Part shown: in pieces, positions 37,138-44,974 of the stretch | Layout of the letters: the number at the start of each line of letters is the position of its first letter | How positions within the stretch are numbered: the stretch's first letter is position 1 | Assembly (NCBI RefSeq): GCF_008274625.1 | Contig: NZ_VTRU01000001.1 | Location: 434,001-498,000 of the forward strand | Length of the DNA: 64,000 bases | Direction: 5' to 3' | From: Chryseobacterium panacisoli | GTDB lineage: Bacteria; Bacteroidota; Bacteroidia; Flavobacteriales; Weeksellaceae | The notes under the pieces: model-generated | Databases searched by the model: none | Seen by the model: the letters and a program-made list of their open reading frames with translations, nothing else | What the model was told of the DNA's origin: nothing | Made by a program: the position numbers and the translations under genes

Positions 37138-39021
37138 TTACATGTCCTGGAAATCGACATCTTCATTGTTTATTCTTACTACATATTCAATCCCGTCAAT
37201 GGCTTTGGCAATGATCTGATTTCTGATAATATTGGCCATGTTCTCCCAATACGCTCTTCCGTAGAAAGAATAGTTCTGCGGAATAATTTCTACCTCAACA
37301 GTTCTTACAAAACCTTCTTTGGGTTTGTTGCTGATCATGGTTCCTCTTCTCACTCTCACTTCTCTTACCTCATCTTTCAGAATCATGCGGCAATAGTTTT
37401 TGACATCTTCCAAAGAAATGATTTTATCTCTTGTTGTAAGTGCATATTTATAAGCCTGAATACTGTCTGTTCCTTTCTGTTCTTCGGCACCACCTAGCGT
37501 TTCGGTAAGCAGTACAACTGTTTGAGATTTCAACTGATTGGAAAGTTCGGTTCCCGGGCGCATGTGATTAGCCAGAGTACAGTGAGTTACCCAGAAAGAA
37601 GCATAGGTATGATCAGTTTTTTCTACCGGTTCCATGATGACATAATTCAGTTCCTGTCTGATATTCCTTTTGGCATTGTTTACTTTCTGCACCATGGTTT
37701 TCATTTTATCGGACATTTCGCTGAGAACGCCTTTTACGTTATCTCTGTTCAGCAGGGAAAATGCTGCAATTTCGTCTCTTGTTAATTCAAGAACATTCGC
37801 AATCATATCAACGGCATTCCTGCTTGTGAAGCGTTCCATTCCACCTTTTCTTACGGTATATAACCCTTTTTTAAGGTCATCTGCCGGTGTAAAAGGGATT
37901 TCGGTGTACTTTCTGCCGTCACCGTCCTGTACCTCATCTACATACAGGAAATGTTCTCCTTCATCGGTTACCAGGGGAATATTATTTCCCATGATATCAA
38001 GACTGTATTCTGTTTTTTTCCAGCCTCTGTTGTAGATTGGGAAAGCATTCAGGACAAACGAGAAGTTATCGAGGATTTCTGCTGAAAACTGTGGCGGGAA
38101 TTCAAAAGTAAGCCACAAGAAACTTTTATTATCCAGAAACTTTGTAATTTCTTCTTTTCCTTCTAGGAAATCAAGATTCTGAGGAAGTTGTCCGGGTTCT
38201 GAGAACAAGCTTTGAGAGATTCCTGTTACTTCAATAAATTTATGGCGGTAAATGCTTTTAATATCGTCAATTACCTTATTTCTGATGGATTGCTCTTTGA
38301 ACATCTGTTCGTAGCCGTCAGTATGATTTTCTGTAAGATAGCTTAATCCTTCTCTTACAAATAAAGGGTTTCCATTGCTGGACACCGAAATGTACGGCAA
38401 TAATTTATATACAAAATCAAGATGTTCAAAAGCCGGATTGGAACAGAAGATGCTCAGATATTTAGGGAAATTTTCACTGATATATTTGCTTACATCTACT
38501 CCTATTGTAATTTTTCTATAATCTTCGGGTCTTCCCTGGAATCTTGCAATAGGAATTTTATTAAATCTGTCATCTATGCTGTAGCAGGTATTTCCTACAA
38601 ACATGATGGAGGTATGAACTTTATTGATTCTTACGTTTCCTACCGGAGTAAAAGGGATATTCAGCTGCTTATCGGATTCTGACTTTACTGTGGAAGTCAT
38701 CTGCTTACGGAAGAAGAACTCCGTGTGTTCCAATAAAACTTCCGATGAATCATAAGGCTGTGTAAAAGCCACGGAATGCGCCGGGATAGGATGTGTATAG
38801 ATAGATGGTGTAAGAAGTTTTGCCAGTTTTTCCAGTATACGGGCATTTACCGTCTGTATTTCATTATTCGCTTTAAAAACTTCTGTACTGAAAGCGTCTA
38901 TCAACAGTTTTACAAAAGGATCTAAAGACTGAGGGCTTCTGAGTCCCCAAACTTTAGTTGCATTCTGAAGCATTCTTGCTTTTACAGATTCTTTGGAATA
39001 AATATTCTGATCTAAATTCAT
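37138..39021 (-). CDS. tssF: type VI secretion baseplate protein, TssF-like (T6SSiii)
   Basis: A 627-residue protein of the Bacteroidetes TssF type. The opening (YSKESVKARMLQNATKVWGL, SLDPFVKLLIDAFSTEVFKANNEIQTV, RILEKLAKLLTPS) matches the N-terminal hallmark of T6SSiii TssF. TssF is a baseplate wedge subunit needed for assembly of the contractile injection machine. It is preceded by the gp25/TssE-like gene (24 bases away, same strand) and followed by a terminator. The usual partner genes tssG, tssK, tssB/C, hcp, vgrG and clpV are not in the window, which is unusual. Family is well supported by its partner. Confidence 0.83.
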   Translation of the reverse strand: MNLDQNIYSKESVKARMLQNATKVWGLRSPQSLDPFVKLLIDAFSTEVFKANNEIQTVNARILEKLAKLLTPSIYTHPIPAHSVAFTQPYDSSEVLLEHTEFFFRKQMTSTVKSESDKQLNIPFTPVGNVRINKVHTSIMFVGNTCYSIDDRFNKIPIARFQGRPEDYRKITIGVDVSKYISENFPKYLSIFCSNPAFEHLDFVYKLLPYISVSSNGNPLFVREGLSYLTENHTDGYEQMFKEQSIRNKVIDDIKSIYRHKFIEVTGISQSLFSEPGQLPQNLDFLEGKEEITKFLDNKSFLWLTFEFPPQFSAEILDNFSFVLNAFPIYNRGWKKTEYSLDIMGNNIPLVTDEGEHFLYVDEVQDGDGRKYTEIPFTPADDLKKGLYTVRKGGMERFTSRNAVDMIANVLELTRDEIAAFSLLNRDNVKGVLSEMSDKMKTMVQKVNNAKRNIRQELNYVIMEPVEKTDHTYASFWVTHCTLANHMRPGTELSNQLKSQTVVLLTETLGGAEEQKGTDSIQAYKYALTTRDKIISLEDVKNYCRMILKDEVREVRVRRGTMISNKPKEGFVRTVEVEIIPQNYSFYGRAYWENMANIIRNQIIAKAIDGIEYVVRINNEDVDFQDM

Positions 39022-39045
39022 AATTTTCTTTCGCTGTTAAAAATA

Positions 39046-39486
39046 TTAATCAATAGACATCGGGCTTAGAAACAATTCGGTTGAAAAGCTGAACCGTTCT
39101 CCTGTTTCCTCCATTTTTGCATTGATGGCAATTCTTACTTTCTTTTTAATTTCGGTGTGTTCTTTAGTATCGTAGCTGTGCTCCACAAATTGTATATGGG
39201 CATCAATCTGCGGGCTAACAATTCTTGGTTCATATTCCTGGATTTGTCTTCTTAGGCTTTTGACAAAAACGTTTTCCCAGATGGCGCTTGTTACTCCGTT
39301 ATCGAATTCAAGGTTCCAAACATCATTTCCATAGTTTTCATCATATCTGTTCTCCCCTTTTTTGGTGGTGATCAGCAGCATAATATTGTGAGCAATACTT
39401 TCTCCCATATCGCAGGTATCGATACTTCCGCCTTCGGTCATTAAAGTAGACGGTACGAAAGGCATTCTGTAATTTGGTGTATCCAT
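39046..39486 (-). CDS. tssE: gp25-like baseplate protein, TssE-like (T6SSiii)
   Basis: A 146-residue protein of the GPW/gp25 family: ESIAHNIMLLITTKKGENRYDENYGNDVWNLEFD contains the gp25 'G.R....FG' core in its T6SSiii form, and VKSLRRQIQEYEPRIVSPQI the second helix. gp25/TssE initiates sheath assembly on the baseplate. It is the first gene of a two-gene unit with tssF. Start ATG 39486. Alternative: baseplate of another contractile system, but the TssF neighbour favours T6SS. Confidence 0.83.
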   Translation of the reverse strand: MDTPNYRMPFVPSTLMTEGGSIDTCDMGESIAHNIMLLITTKKGENRYDENYGNDVWNLEFDNGVTSAIWENVFVKSLRRQIQEYEPRIVSPQIDAHIQFVEHSYDTKEHTEIKKKVRIAINAKMEETGERFSFSTELFLSPMSID

Positions 39487-39589
39487 AACTTATAGTTTTT
39501 ACTTCATGGTTCCGCTTATTTAAAAACGGAATACCAAAGTACGCATTTTCACCAAATAATTGTTACAATACATTAAAATATTATTCAAA

Positions 39590-39622
39590 AGAAGGGCTTT
39601 CAATTCAGTTTGAAAGCCCTTA
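39590..39622 (-). terminator. terminator after the APC permease gene
   Basis: Stem AAGGGCTTTCAA / TTGAAAGCCCTT, 6-base loop, followed by TCTTTTG on the minus strand. It isolates the permease from tssE. Confidence 0.85.
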
Positions 39623-39644
39623 ATCTATAGTATCTTTATTTTAT

Positions 39645-41057
39645 TTAAGCATCCGCCTTTTTTCGATTGATAAAATAATACACCGGAAGTCCCAGCAATA
39701 CCAATACAAAGCCCGGCCACGTATATTGCTGTTTGTAAATTAACAGTAAGATACAGAAACATGTTCCTATAATAAGATAAATAACAGGAGTTACCGGATA
39801 AAGCCATGTTTTATAAGGTCTTTCCAGCTCAGGCTGCTTTATTCTTAAGTAAATCACTCCAAAAACCGTAATCATATAGAACAGAACGATCACGAAAGAG
39901 ATCATATCCAATAAATTCCCATACTGCCCGCTCAGACACAAAATAGAAGCCCAGACTCCCTGCATCCATAAAGCATTTTCAGGAACTTCATTTTTATTGT
40001 TTTTTACCGCCGACTTAAAGAACATTCCGTCTTTTGCCATGGTCTGAAAAACTCTCGCTCCTGCCAGAATCAATCCGTTATTACATCCAAATGTAGAGAT
40101 CATTACCAATAAAGCAATAATGATAGTTCCTGCACTTCCAAAAATATTCTGAGAGGCAGCTACCGCTACTCTGTCATTGGCGGCAAATGCAATTCCGTCT
40201 CTGTCTAATGCATTTAAGTATACATAATTGACGGCTATATAAAGAATCATTACGGCAGAAGTCCCATAAATCATCGACTTTACAACGTTCTTTTTAGGAT
40301 TTTCAATCTCACCGGAAACAAATGTTACACTTTCCCAGGCCACAGAACTGAAAACAGAACCTACCATTGCAGCAGCAATTCCACCCAGCAAAGTCATTCC
40401 TCCAATGGGTTCCCAGCCTTCTTTAAGGAAATTACCACTCAAATCTTTTTTAAGATTATTAAAAGAATCTGTACCCCAGCTGAAGTTTTCTGATAGATGA
40501 GAAATATCTACCAATATAAAACCGGCAGCTATTAAGCCTAATAATGCGATGATTTTAGAACCTGTAAAGATGTTCTGAAGGATTTTACCGCTCTCTACCC
40601 CTCTGGTATTGATATAAGTAAGCAAAACAATAACTGCAATCGCCAGAATCTGTATCCATGTGATTTTGAATTCACCACTTTGAAAAATTGGGGCGGCATC
40701 ATTAAGTGAAGGAATAAGATAGGCTGTAAACTTACCAAAAGCCATTGCTACAGCAGCAATTGTTCCGGTTTGTATTACAGTAAATAATCCCCAGCCATAA
40801 AGGAATCCCATCCTTTTACCGAAAATCTCTTTCAGGTAGGTATATTGTCCGCCGGCTTTCGGAAACAGTGCAGAAAGCTCTCCATAGCTTATGGCTGCTG
40901 CTACAGTCATCACTCCTGTGATAACCCATACTACAATCAGCCAAAACCCTGATCCCAGGTTTCGCGTCATATCAGCACTTACAATAAAGATCCCGCTTCC
41001 GATCATAGAACCCATCACCAGCATAATGGCGTCCCATAGTTTCAGTTTTTTTTGCAT
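39645..41057 (-). CDS. APC-superfamily amino acid permease
   Basis: A 470-residue membrane transporter with about twelve helices. MQKKLKLWDAIMLVMGSMIGSGIFIVSADM includes the GSMIGSGIF motif of helix 1 (unwound substrate-binding segment), and PKAGGQYTYLKEIFGKRMGFLYGW is the conserved second cytoplasmic region. It moves an amino acid across the inner membrane, probably by proton or exchange coupling; substrate unknown. A TTG two codons upstream is in frame, but ATG 41057 is preferred. A TATATTTG box lies at 41074-41081. Confidence 0.92.
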   Translation of the reverse strand: MQKKLKLWDAIMLVMGSMIGSGIFIVSADMTRNLGSGFWLIVVWVITGVMTVAAAISYGELSALFPKAGGQYTYLKEIFGKRMGFLYGWGLFTVIQTGTIAAVAMAFGKFTAYLIPSLNDAAPIFQSGEFKITWIQILAIAVIVLLTYINTRGVESGKILQNIFTGSKIIALLGLIAAGFILVDISHLSENFSWGTDSFNNLKKDLSGNFLKEGWEPIGGMTLLGGIAAAMVGSVFSSVAWESVTFVSGEIENPKKNVVKSMIYGTSAVMILYIAVNYVYLNALDRDGIAFAANDRVAVAASQNIFGSAGTIIIALLVMISTFGCNNGLILAGARVFQTMAKDGMFFKSAVKNNKNEVPENALWMQGVWASILCLSGQYGNLLDMISFVIVLFYMITVFGVIYLRIKQPELERPYKTWLYPVTPVIYLIIGTCFCILLLIYKQQYTWPGFVLVLLGLPVYYFINRKKADA

Positions 41058-41073
41058 AGTCAAGTATAGGGGT

Positions 41074-41081
41074 CAAATATA
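41074..41081 (-). promoter_or_regulatory. promoter -7 box of the APC permease
   Basis: Minus-strand TATATTTG, 16 bases before the ATG at 41057. No convincing -33 element was found. Confidence 0.5.
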
Positions 41082-41176
41082 ATCAAATCTGTCTTTGATT
41101 TTGAATTTTATTGAAAAATCCTTGAAACAGCTGTTTTTTATCATTTTTAAATCGGTTATGATTCAATATTAATTAG

Positions 41177-41184
41177 TATTTTTG
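41177..41184 (+). promoter_or_regulatory. promoter -7 box (TATTTTTG) of the DUF4920 gene
   Basis: TATTTTTG matches TAnnTTTG. An in-frame TTG (41182) lies inside it, which supports translation starting at ATG 41200 instead. Confidence 0.5.
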
Positions 41185-41199
41185 GAAAAAATATTAAAA

Positions 41200-41697
41200 A
41201 TGAAATTTAAAGTTATATTATTGGCTGCAGGTTTAACAGCTTCTACCTTTGCATTTGCTCAATCTGGTCCGCCGGAAGGAAATGCTTTGGTAGGTGATAC
41301 TTATGGAGGTCAGGTAACTTCATCTGCAGAATCTAAGGCAATCACAGTAGATAACCTGAATAAACAGCTTAAAAAAGACAACAAAAAGGTTGAAAATGTA
41401 GCTGTTAAAGGAAAAGTAACTGATGTTTGCGATAAGAAAGGATGCTGGCTTACCATTCAGACTGAGGACAATTCTAAGTTTTTTGTAAAAATGAAAGACT
41501 ATGCTTTCTTTGTGCCTACAGCTTTAAAAGGTAAAAACGTAGTATTGGAAGGGAATGCAGAAAGAAAAGTAACTTCTGTGAACGAGCAGAAACATTATGC
41601 AGAAGATGCTAAGAAGCCACAGGCTGAAATTGATGCGATTACTCAGCCTAAAGAAGAGATTAGATTTGTAGCCAATGGAATTAAAGTAGTTAACTAA
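41200..41697 (+). CDS. exported DUF4920 protein
   Basis: A 165-residue exported protein from ATG 41200 (signal MKFKVILLAAGLTASTFAFAQ). The mature part matches DUF4920: VKGKVTDVCDKKGCWLTIQTEDNSKFFVKMKDYAFFVP and KNVVLEGNAERKVTS, an OB-like beta-barrel with a CDKKGCW pair of cysteines. Roles are unknown; periplasmic or outer-membrane location is likely. It is monocistronic, followed by REP-like copy 3. Confidence 0.85.
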   Translation: MKFKVILLAAGLTASTFAFAQSGPPEGNALVGDTYGGQVTSSAESKAITVDNLNKQLKKDNKKVENVAVKGKVTDVCDKKGCWLTIQTEDNSKFFVKMKDYAFFVPTALKGKNVVLEGNAERKVTSVNEQKHYAEDAKKPQAEIDAITQPKEEIRFVANGIKVVN

Positions 41698-41742
41698 ACT
41701 TGAATCATTGAATAAAATCTAAATTTTATATTTCCAACGTTA

Positions 41743-41810
41743 GGTTTTGGCTAAAGCCGTATGAATTTTTATTTAAATTAAATGGGCTAAAACCCATTCC
41801 TATTGAATAT
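41743..41810. repeat. REP-like doublet, copy 3 with compensatory changes
   Basis: GGTTTTGGCTAAAGCCGTATGAAT, A/T spacer, AATGGGCTAAAACCCATT, CTATTGAATA. In the second stem a C-G pair of copies 1 and 2 becomes T-A, and an inner pair also shifts, so the hairpin is preserved despite base changes. Confidence 0.8.
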
Positions 41811-41834
41811 AAACTTTCAGAAATCAGATAAAAA

Positions 41835-41873
41835 AATAAAGATCGGCTGTCCTTCAGGGCAGCCGATTTTTTA
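41835..41873 (-). terminator. terminator after the M14 peptidase gene
   Basis: Stem ATCGGCTG / CAGCCGAT around CC-ttca-GG, flanked by T-runs on both strands. It ends the peptidase gene and probably also the facing DUF4920 transcript. Confidence 0.88.
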
Positions 41874-42980
41874 ATCTTCAATTTTAAAATCTACTACGGA
41901 ATCCAGTTTCGGATATTTAGCAGCAGAAACAAATTTCTTTCCGGTACAGTCTATTTCCAGCCAGCCTTTTCTTTTCTTTACATCTCCTGCCTCCATTACA
42001 AAAGGAATAAAAGAGATATCATCTTTCCCTTCTTCCTTGATCTCCCTGTACTGAACCGCTATATCCAGTATGCAGACGTGTTCTGTGTTCAGTTTTACAT
42101 TTCTGTAAATAATATCATAATGAGTTTCCTGATTTTCAGGAATTTCAAGGTAAGTTTCCCAGCCTGTAGTATCGGAGTTCAGTTCGCTTATAGCCTTTAA
42201 TGCATAATAAAGAGCAATAGTATAATATTTTCTCGTTCCTTTTCTGGTGTAATCATCTACAAAGTGTCCGCCTTCAAATAAGATCGTAGGCATTCCGGCT
42301 TTGATAAAATTATCTCCTGTGGAGGTAGGATAAAATTCGTCAGAATATCTTCCGATCTGGTTTGGGATCATTTCCTTCAAATGGTTATATATATTTCCGA
42401 TCACTGCCATGCATTTTTTTCTGTTTTCAGTAACGGTACGTTCTACATTTTCGGAAGGTGCCAAAAAAGAAAGTGTAGCCGGATGAATACCGTCAGTAGT
42501 AAAGATGGTTCTCTGCTCATGAAGGTTTAATGCATAATCATATTTCTTTGAAGAAGCTGCGCTTTTCAGAAACTTAATCTCTTTACTGGCTTCGTTATGA
42601 AAATCTCTGTTCAGATCAATATCGGCTGCATTCAGTCTTGTCCATCTTTCAGATCCGTCCGGATTCAGCATGAATATAAAATCAAGCTGTATTTTACTGA
42701 ACAAATCCTCTTTCATTTCAGGTTCTTTATCAAGAGTTACTAAAAGGTCCAGCATAGCATGAGTCGCGTTGGATTCGTTTCCGTGCATTTGTGACCAGGC
42801 CAATACCTGAATCTTTCCGGTTCCTATAGTTAGCCGGTAAATAGGTTTATCTAAATAGGATGTTCCGATCTCCTGAATATAATCGCTGAGATTGGTCTGT
42901 AGGTAAGAAAATAATTTTTCAGGGGAAATATAGCGATTTGAGAAATCGGGGGTCTGAGAGTAGATCTGTTCAAAATTCAT
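41871..42980 (-). CDS. M14-family metallopeptidase (zinc carboxypeptidase-like)
   Basis: A 369-residue M14-fold enzyme from ATG 42980 (MNFEQIYSQ). Zinc ligands are visible: His and Glu of SQMHGNESNATHAML (HxxE), DLNRDFHNEAS after the substrate-binding LNPDGSERW segment, and the third His of ALNLHEQRTIF. The catalytic Glu is probably that of TILFEGGHF. No signal peptide is present from this start; the frame extends 26 codons upstream with a poor N-terminus. It could act on peptides or as a deacylase such as the succinylglutamate desuccinylase group. Substrate unknown. Confidence 0.88.
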   Translation of the reverse strand: MNFEQIYSQTPDFSNRYISPEKLFSYLQTNLSDYIQEIGTSYLDKPIYRLTIGTGKIQVLAWSQMHGNESNATHAMLDLLVTLDKEPEMKEDLFSKIQLDFIFMLNPDGSERWTRLNAADIDLNRDFHNEASKEIKFLKSAASSKKYDYALNLHEQRTIFTTDGIHPATLSFLAPSENVERTVTENRKKCMAVIGNIYNHLKEMIPNQIGRYSDEFYPTSTGDNFIKAGMPTILFEGGHFVDDYTRKGTRKYYTIALYYALKAISELNSDTTGWETYLEIPENQETHYDIIYRNVKLNTEHVCILDIAVQYREIKEEGKDDISFIPFVMEAGDVKKRKGWLEIDCTGKKFVSAAKYPKLDSVVDFKIED

Positions 42981-43848
42981 CTTGAGAAATAATTTACAAG
43001 AATCAAATTTAACCATTTTTAGGCAAAAACTTAAATTAACATTTGTGAATATAGTCAAAATACAGCTATTTACATTTGTTTCTTAATTTGAAAATAATTT
43101 ACAAAGCTTAAATCACATCAGTATTCTGATTCAAAATCAACTTAACAACTGTAACATTGTTAAACAGCGTCTGCTGACATATTGTCTGTTGATAAAATTG
43201 TGGATTGCGAATAATTTAATTCATTATATTTAAAATACATAAAATCAATTAGTTATACACATCAACTAAACTACATTATTAATATTACTTGAAGTGTAAA
43301 AAAGGCTGTTTTTGCGCAATTGCTGGTTATTTTATTAAACATAAAAATTGTGGAAAACTTTGTTGTTTACCATATTATACAAATGTAAAATGATCTAAAA
43401 ACAGAAATCTTCTTTGAATTTTAGTTAAGTTTATATTATTAGGGAATAATTTAACAGGCAATAAAAATAGTTGTTTAGTATGAGTTCATTTTCCTCCAAC
43501 CAAGAGTTATATCAGCTCAATTCAGGATATTTACATCCGTAATTTACTATTGTAATACTTCTAAAATAGCTATTATACCGCTTAAAACAGATATTTATCT
43601 ATATTTGGATGCCTGAGAAGAGAATTAGTAGATTAACCATGTAAATAGTAAATAAGAAGTCGTTTAAGGGATTAAATGCCCGTTGAAAATGCCTTAATTT
43701 ACATTTATAAACTAATATTTAGGGTCAATTAAGGAACAATATTGTGTCTGAATGTTTACAGAAGAGTTCCTATAGAAGATTAATATAATTATTAAATACA
43801 ATTGTAATTTAAATATAATATATTGATTTAAAATGCTTTATTGTCAGA

Positions 43849-43866
43849 TTACATTTGTATACAAAT
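43849..43866. promoter_or_regulatory. palindromic operator-like site ATTTGTATACAAAT
   Basis: TTACATTTGTATACAAATAA contains the perfect 14-base palindrome ATTTGTATACAAAT (43853-43866), overlapping a TACATTTG word. Probably one of the regulator binding sites. Confidence 0.6.
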
Positions 43867-43892
43867 AATAATTTCAATTATTTACATTTGTA

Positions 43893-43925
43893 TTTTGCAT
43901 TTGTAAATTATATGAGTTACATTTG
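43893..43925 (+). promoter_or_regulatory. promoter of the XRE gene overlapped by palindromes
   Basis: TTTTG (43893-43897), 20-base spacer, TACATTTG (43918-43925). The -7 box lies inside the palindrome TTACA-TT-TGTAA (43917-43928), and the -33 box lies between the half-sites TTTACA (43881-43886) and TGTAAA (43902-43907). This is the layout of an autoregulated promoter. The ATG is at 43950. Confidence 0.7.
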
Positions 43926-43949
43926 TAAAATAATTAAAGGCTTATTTTT

Positions 43950-44486
43950 ATGAGTTTAAATGAAAGAATTTCCAAAATTATAGAGTATTCCAATCTTACT
44001 CCTTCTGAGTTTGCTGATGAGATTGATGTACAGCGTTCGTCCATTTCGCATATTACATCAGGAAGAAACAAACCGTCTCTTGAGTTTATCATAAAAATAA
44101 AATCCCGTTTCCCGGAACTTCTGTGGGACTGGCTGGTTACCGGTGAGGGAGAAATGCTGAAATCTCAGCTGCCTGAAACGGAAATTCCTGATGAATATAC
44201 TGAAGAGGAAAAAATAAAAACAACTCCTCTCCCCGACTTATTTACCATGATGAATGATGATGATGAATTCGGGAGTGCTGAAACGGAAAGGGAAGCTCCA
44301 AAATCAAGCCCCGGAGAATCGTTTATACCTGCCCAGGATAAAGCTCCGGAAAAAATATCGGATTCTCAGCGATTAGAAATTTCAGATGACCAGATATTAG
44401 GTCAAGTTATTGGTAATCAGACCAGTAAAATAAAGCGTATTGTCTTGTTCTATGAAAACGGAAAATTTGAAAGTTTTGAACCTTAA
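43950..44486 (+). CDS. XRE-family transcriptional regulator
   Basis: A 178-residue protein with an N-terminal lambda-repressor-type HTH (about 3-60: ISKIIEYSNLTPSEFADEIDVQRSSISHITSGRNKPSLEFI, then LWDWLVTGEGEML). The middle (about 75-140) is acidic, Pro/Ser-rich and probably disordered. The C-terminus is a short conserved-looking segment (SKIKRIVLFYENGKFESFEP). No peptidase domain, so not a LexA/CI-type cleavable repressor. The 0.97-kb region upstream holds repeated TTACATTTGTAA-like sites, suggesting autoregulation. Its regulon is unknown. Confidence 0.85.
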   Translation: MSLNERISKIIEYSNLTPSEFADEIDVQRSSISHITSGRNKPSLEFIIKIKSRFPELLWDWLVTGEGEMLKSQLPETEIPDEYTEEEKIKTTPLPDLFTMMNDDDEFGSAETEREAPKSSPGESFIPAQDKAPEKISDSQRLEISDDQILGQVIGNQTSKIKRIVLFYENGKFESFEP

Positions 44487-44974
44487 AAGTAAAAACCTGA
44501 CCAAAGAATATGATCAGGTTAAAAAATATTTGAAGAAGAAAACTAAAGCTATTGCTTTATTTTATTTTTAAAAAATTAAGTGGGAATTCAGCTGATGAAT
44601 TTGTACATCATGATGGCCATCCATCCCACAATATGTTTTATAATTCCGGATATTTATAACGTTGATAAGTTGTTTATGTATTGAGAAAGATTCTGTCACA
44701 GGACAATATCCTAAAGATAAATGAAAACATTTTTCATGCATTGTTTTTTTATGGCTCTATCAAATATAATTATTTAAAGTTAAATCAACAATAAAAATCG
44801 TATTATTTTAACATATAATTAATGTAAATAATAATTATATCGATTATTGTGAATTTTATTTTACAATCTAAAGTCTGTTTCTTCAGAAATAATGAAGTTT
44901 CTGTATTGGATTTGATTGCAATAAAAAAAGCCTGCAAATCAGCAGGCCTGTTAGGTATAATAAGAGCAATATTA
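44487..44974. other. 488-base intergenic region between convergent genes
   Basis: Contains an AACCTGA...TCAGGTT stem just after the XRE gene (44495-44520, no good T-run) and the proline dehydrogenase terminator (44921-44949). A 57-codon minus-strand frame (44568-44741) has no recognisable homology or upstream signal. Otherwise AT-rich with no supported gene. Confidence 0.4.
44921..44949 (-). terminator. terminator after proline dehydrogenase
   Basis: Stem GCCTGC / GCAGGC, 6-base loop, followed by TTTTTTT on the minus strand. Confidence 0.85.

Larger units (their letters stand above)
42981..43949. other. 969-base AT-rich non-coding region with TTACATTTGTAA-like sites
   Basis: No gene is seen. 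The region holds at least seven TTACATTTGTAA-related sites: about 43036-43049 (TTAACATTTGTGAA), 43070-43080, 43379-43388 (reverse), 43699-43711, 43849-43866, 43881-43907 and 43917-43928. It also has a TTAACAA...TTGTTAA hairpin (about 43142-43163) and TAAATTTG (43004-43011, minus), the likely box of the peptidase gene. Some TTATNCACA-like words occur (43253), but neither oriC nor RNA is supported. The XRE regulator begins at 43950. Confidence 0.7.

Noticed and set aside
43199..43357. DnaA-box-like words (TTATACACA at 43253, TGTGGAAAA at 43349, TGTGGATTG at 43199) suggesting an origin of replication
   Set aside because: Only one is a close match, the genes on both sides run on the minus strand with no orientation switch, and dnaA/dnaN are not nearby. 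AT-rich DNA gives such words by chance.
44495..44520. AACCTGA...TCAGGTT stem after the XRE gene as a terminator
   Set aside because: A 13-base loop and no T-run on the plus strand; too weak to call.
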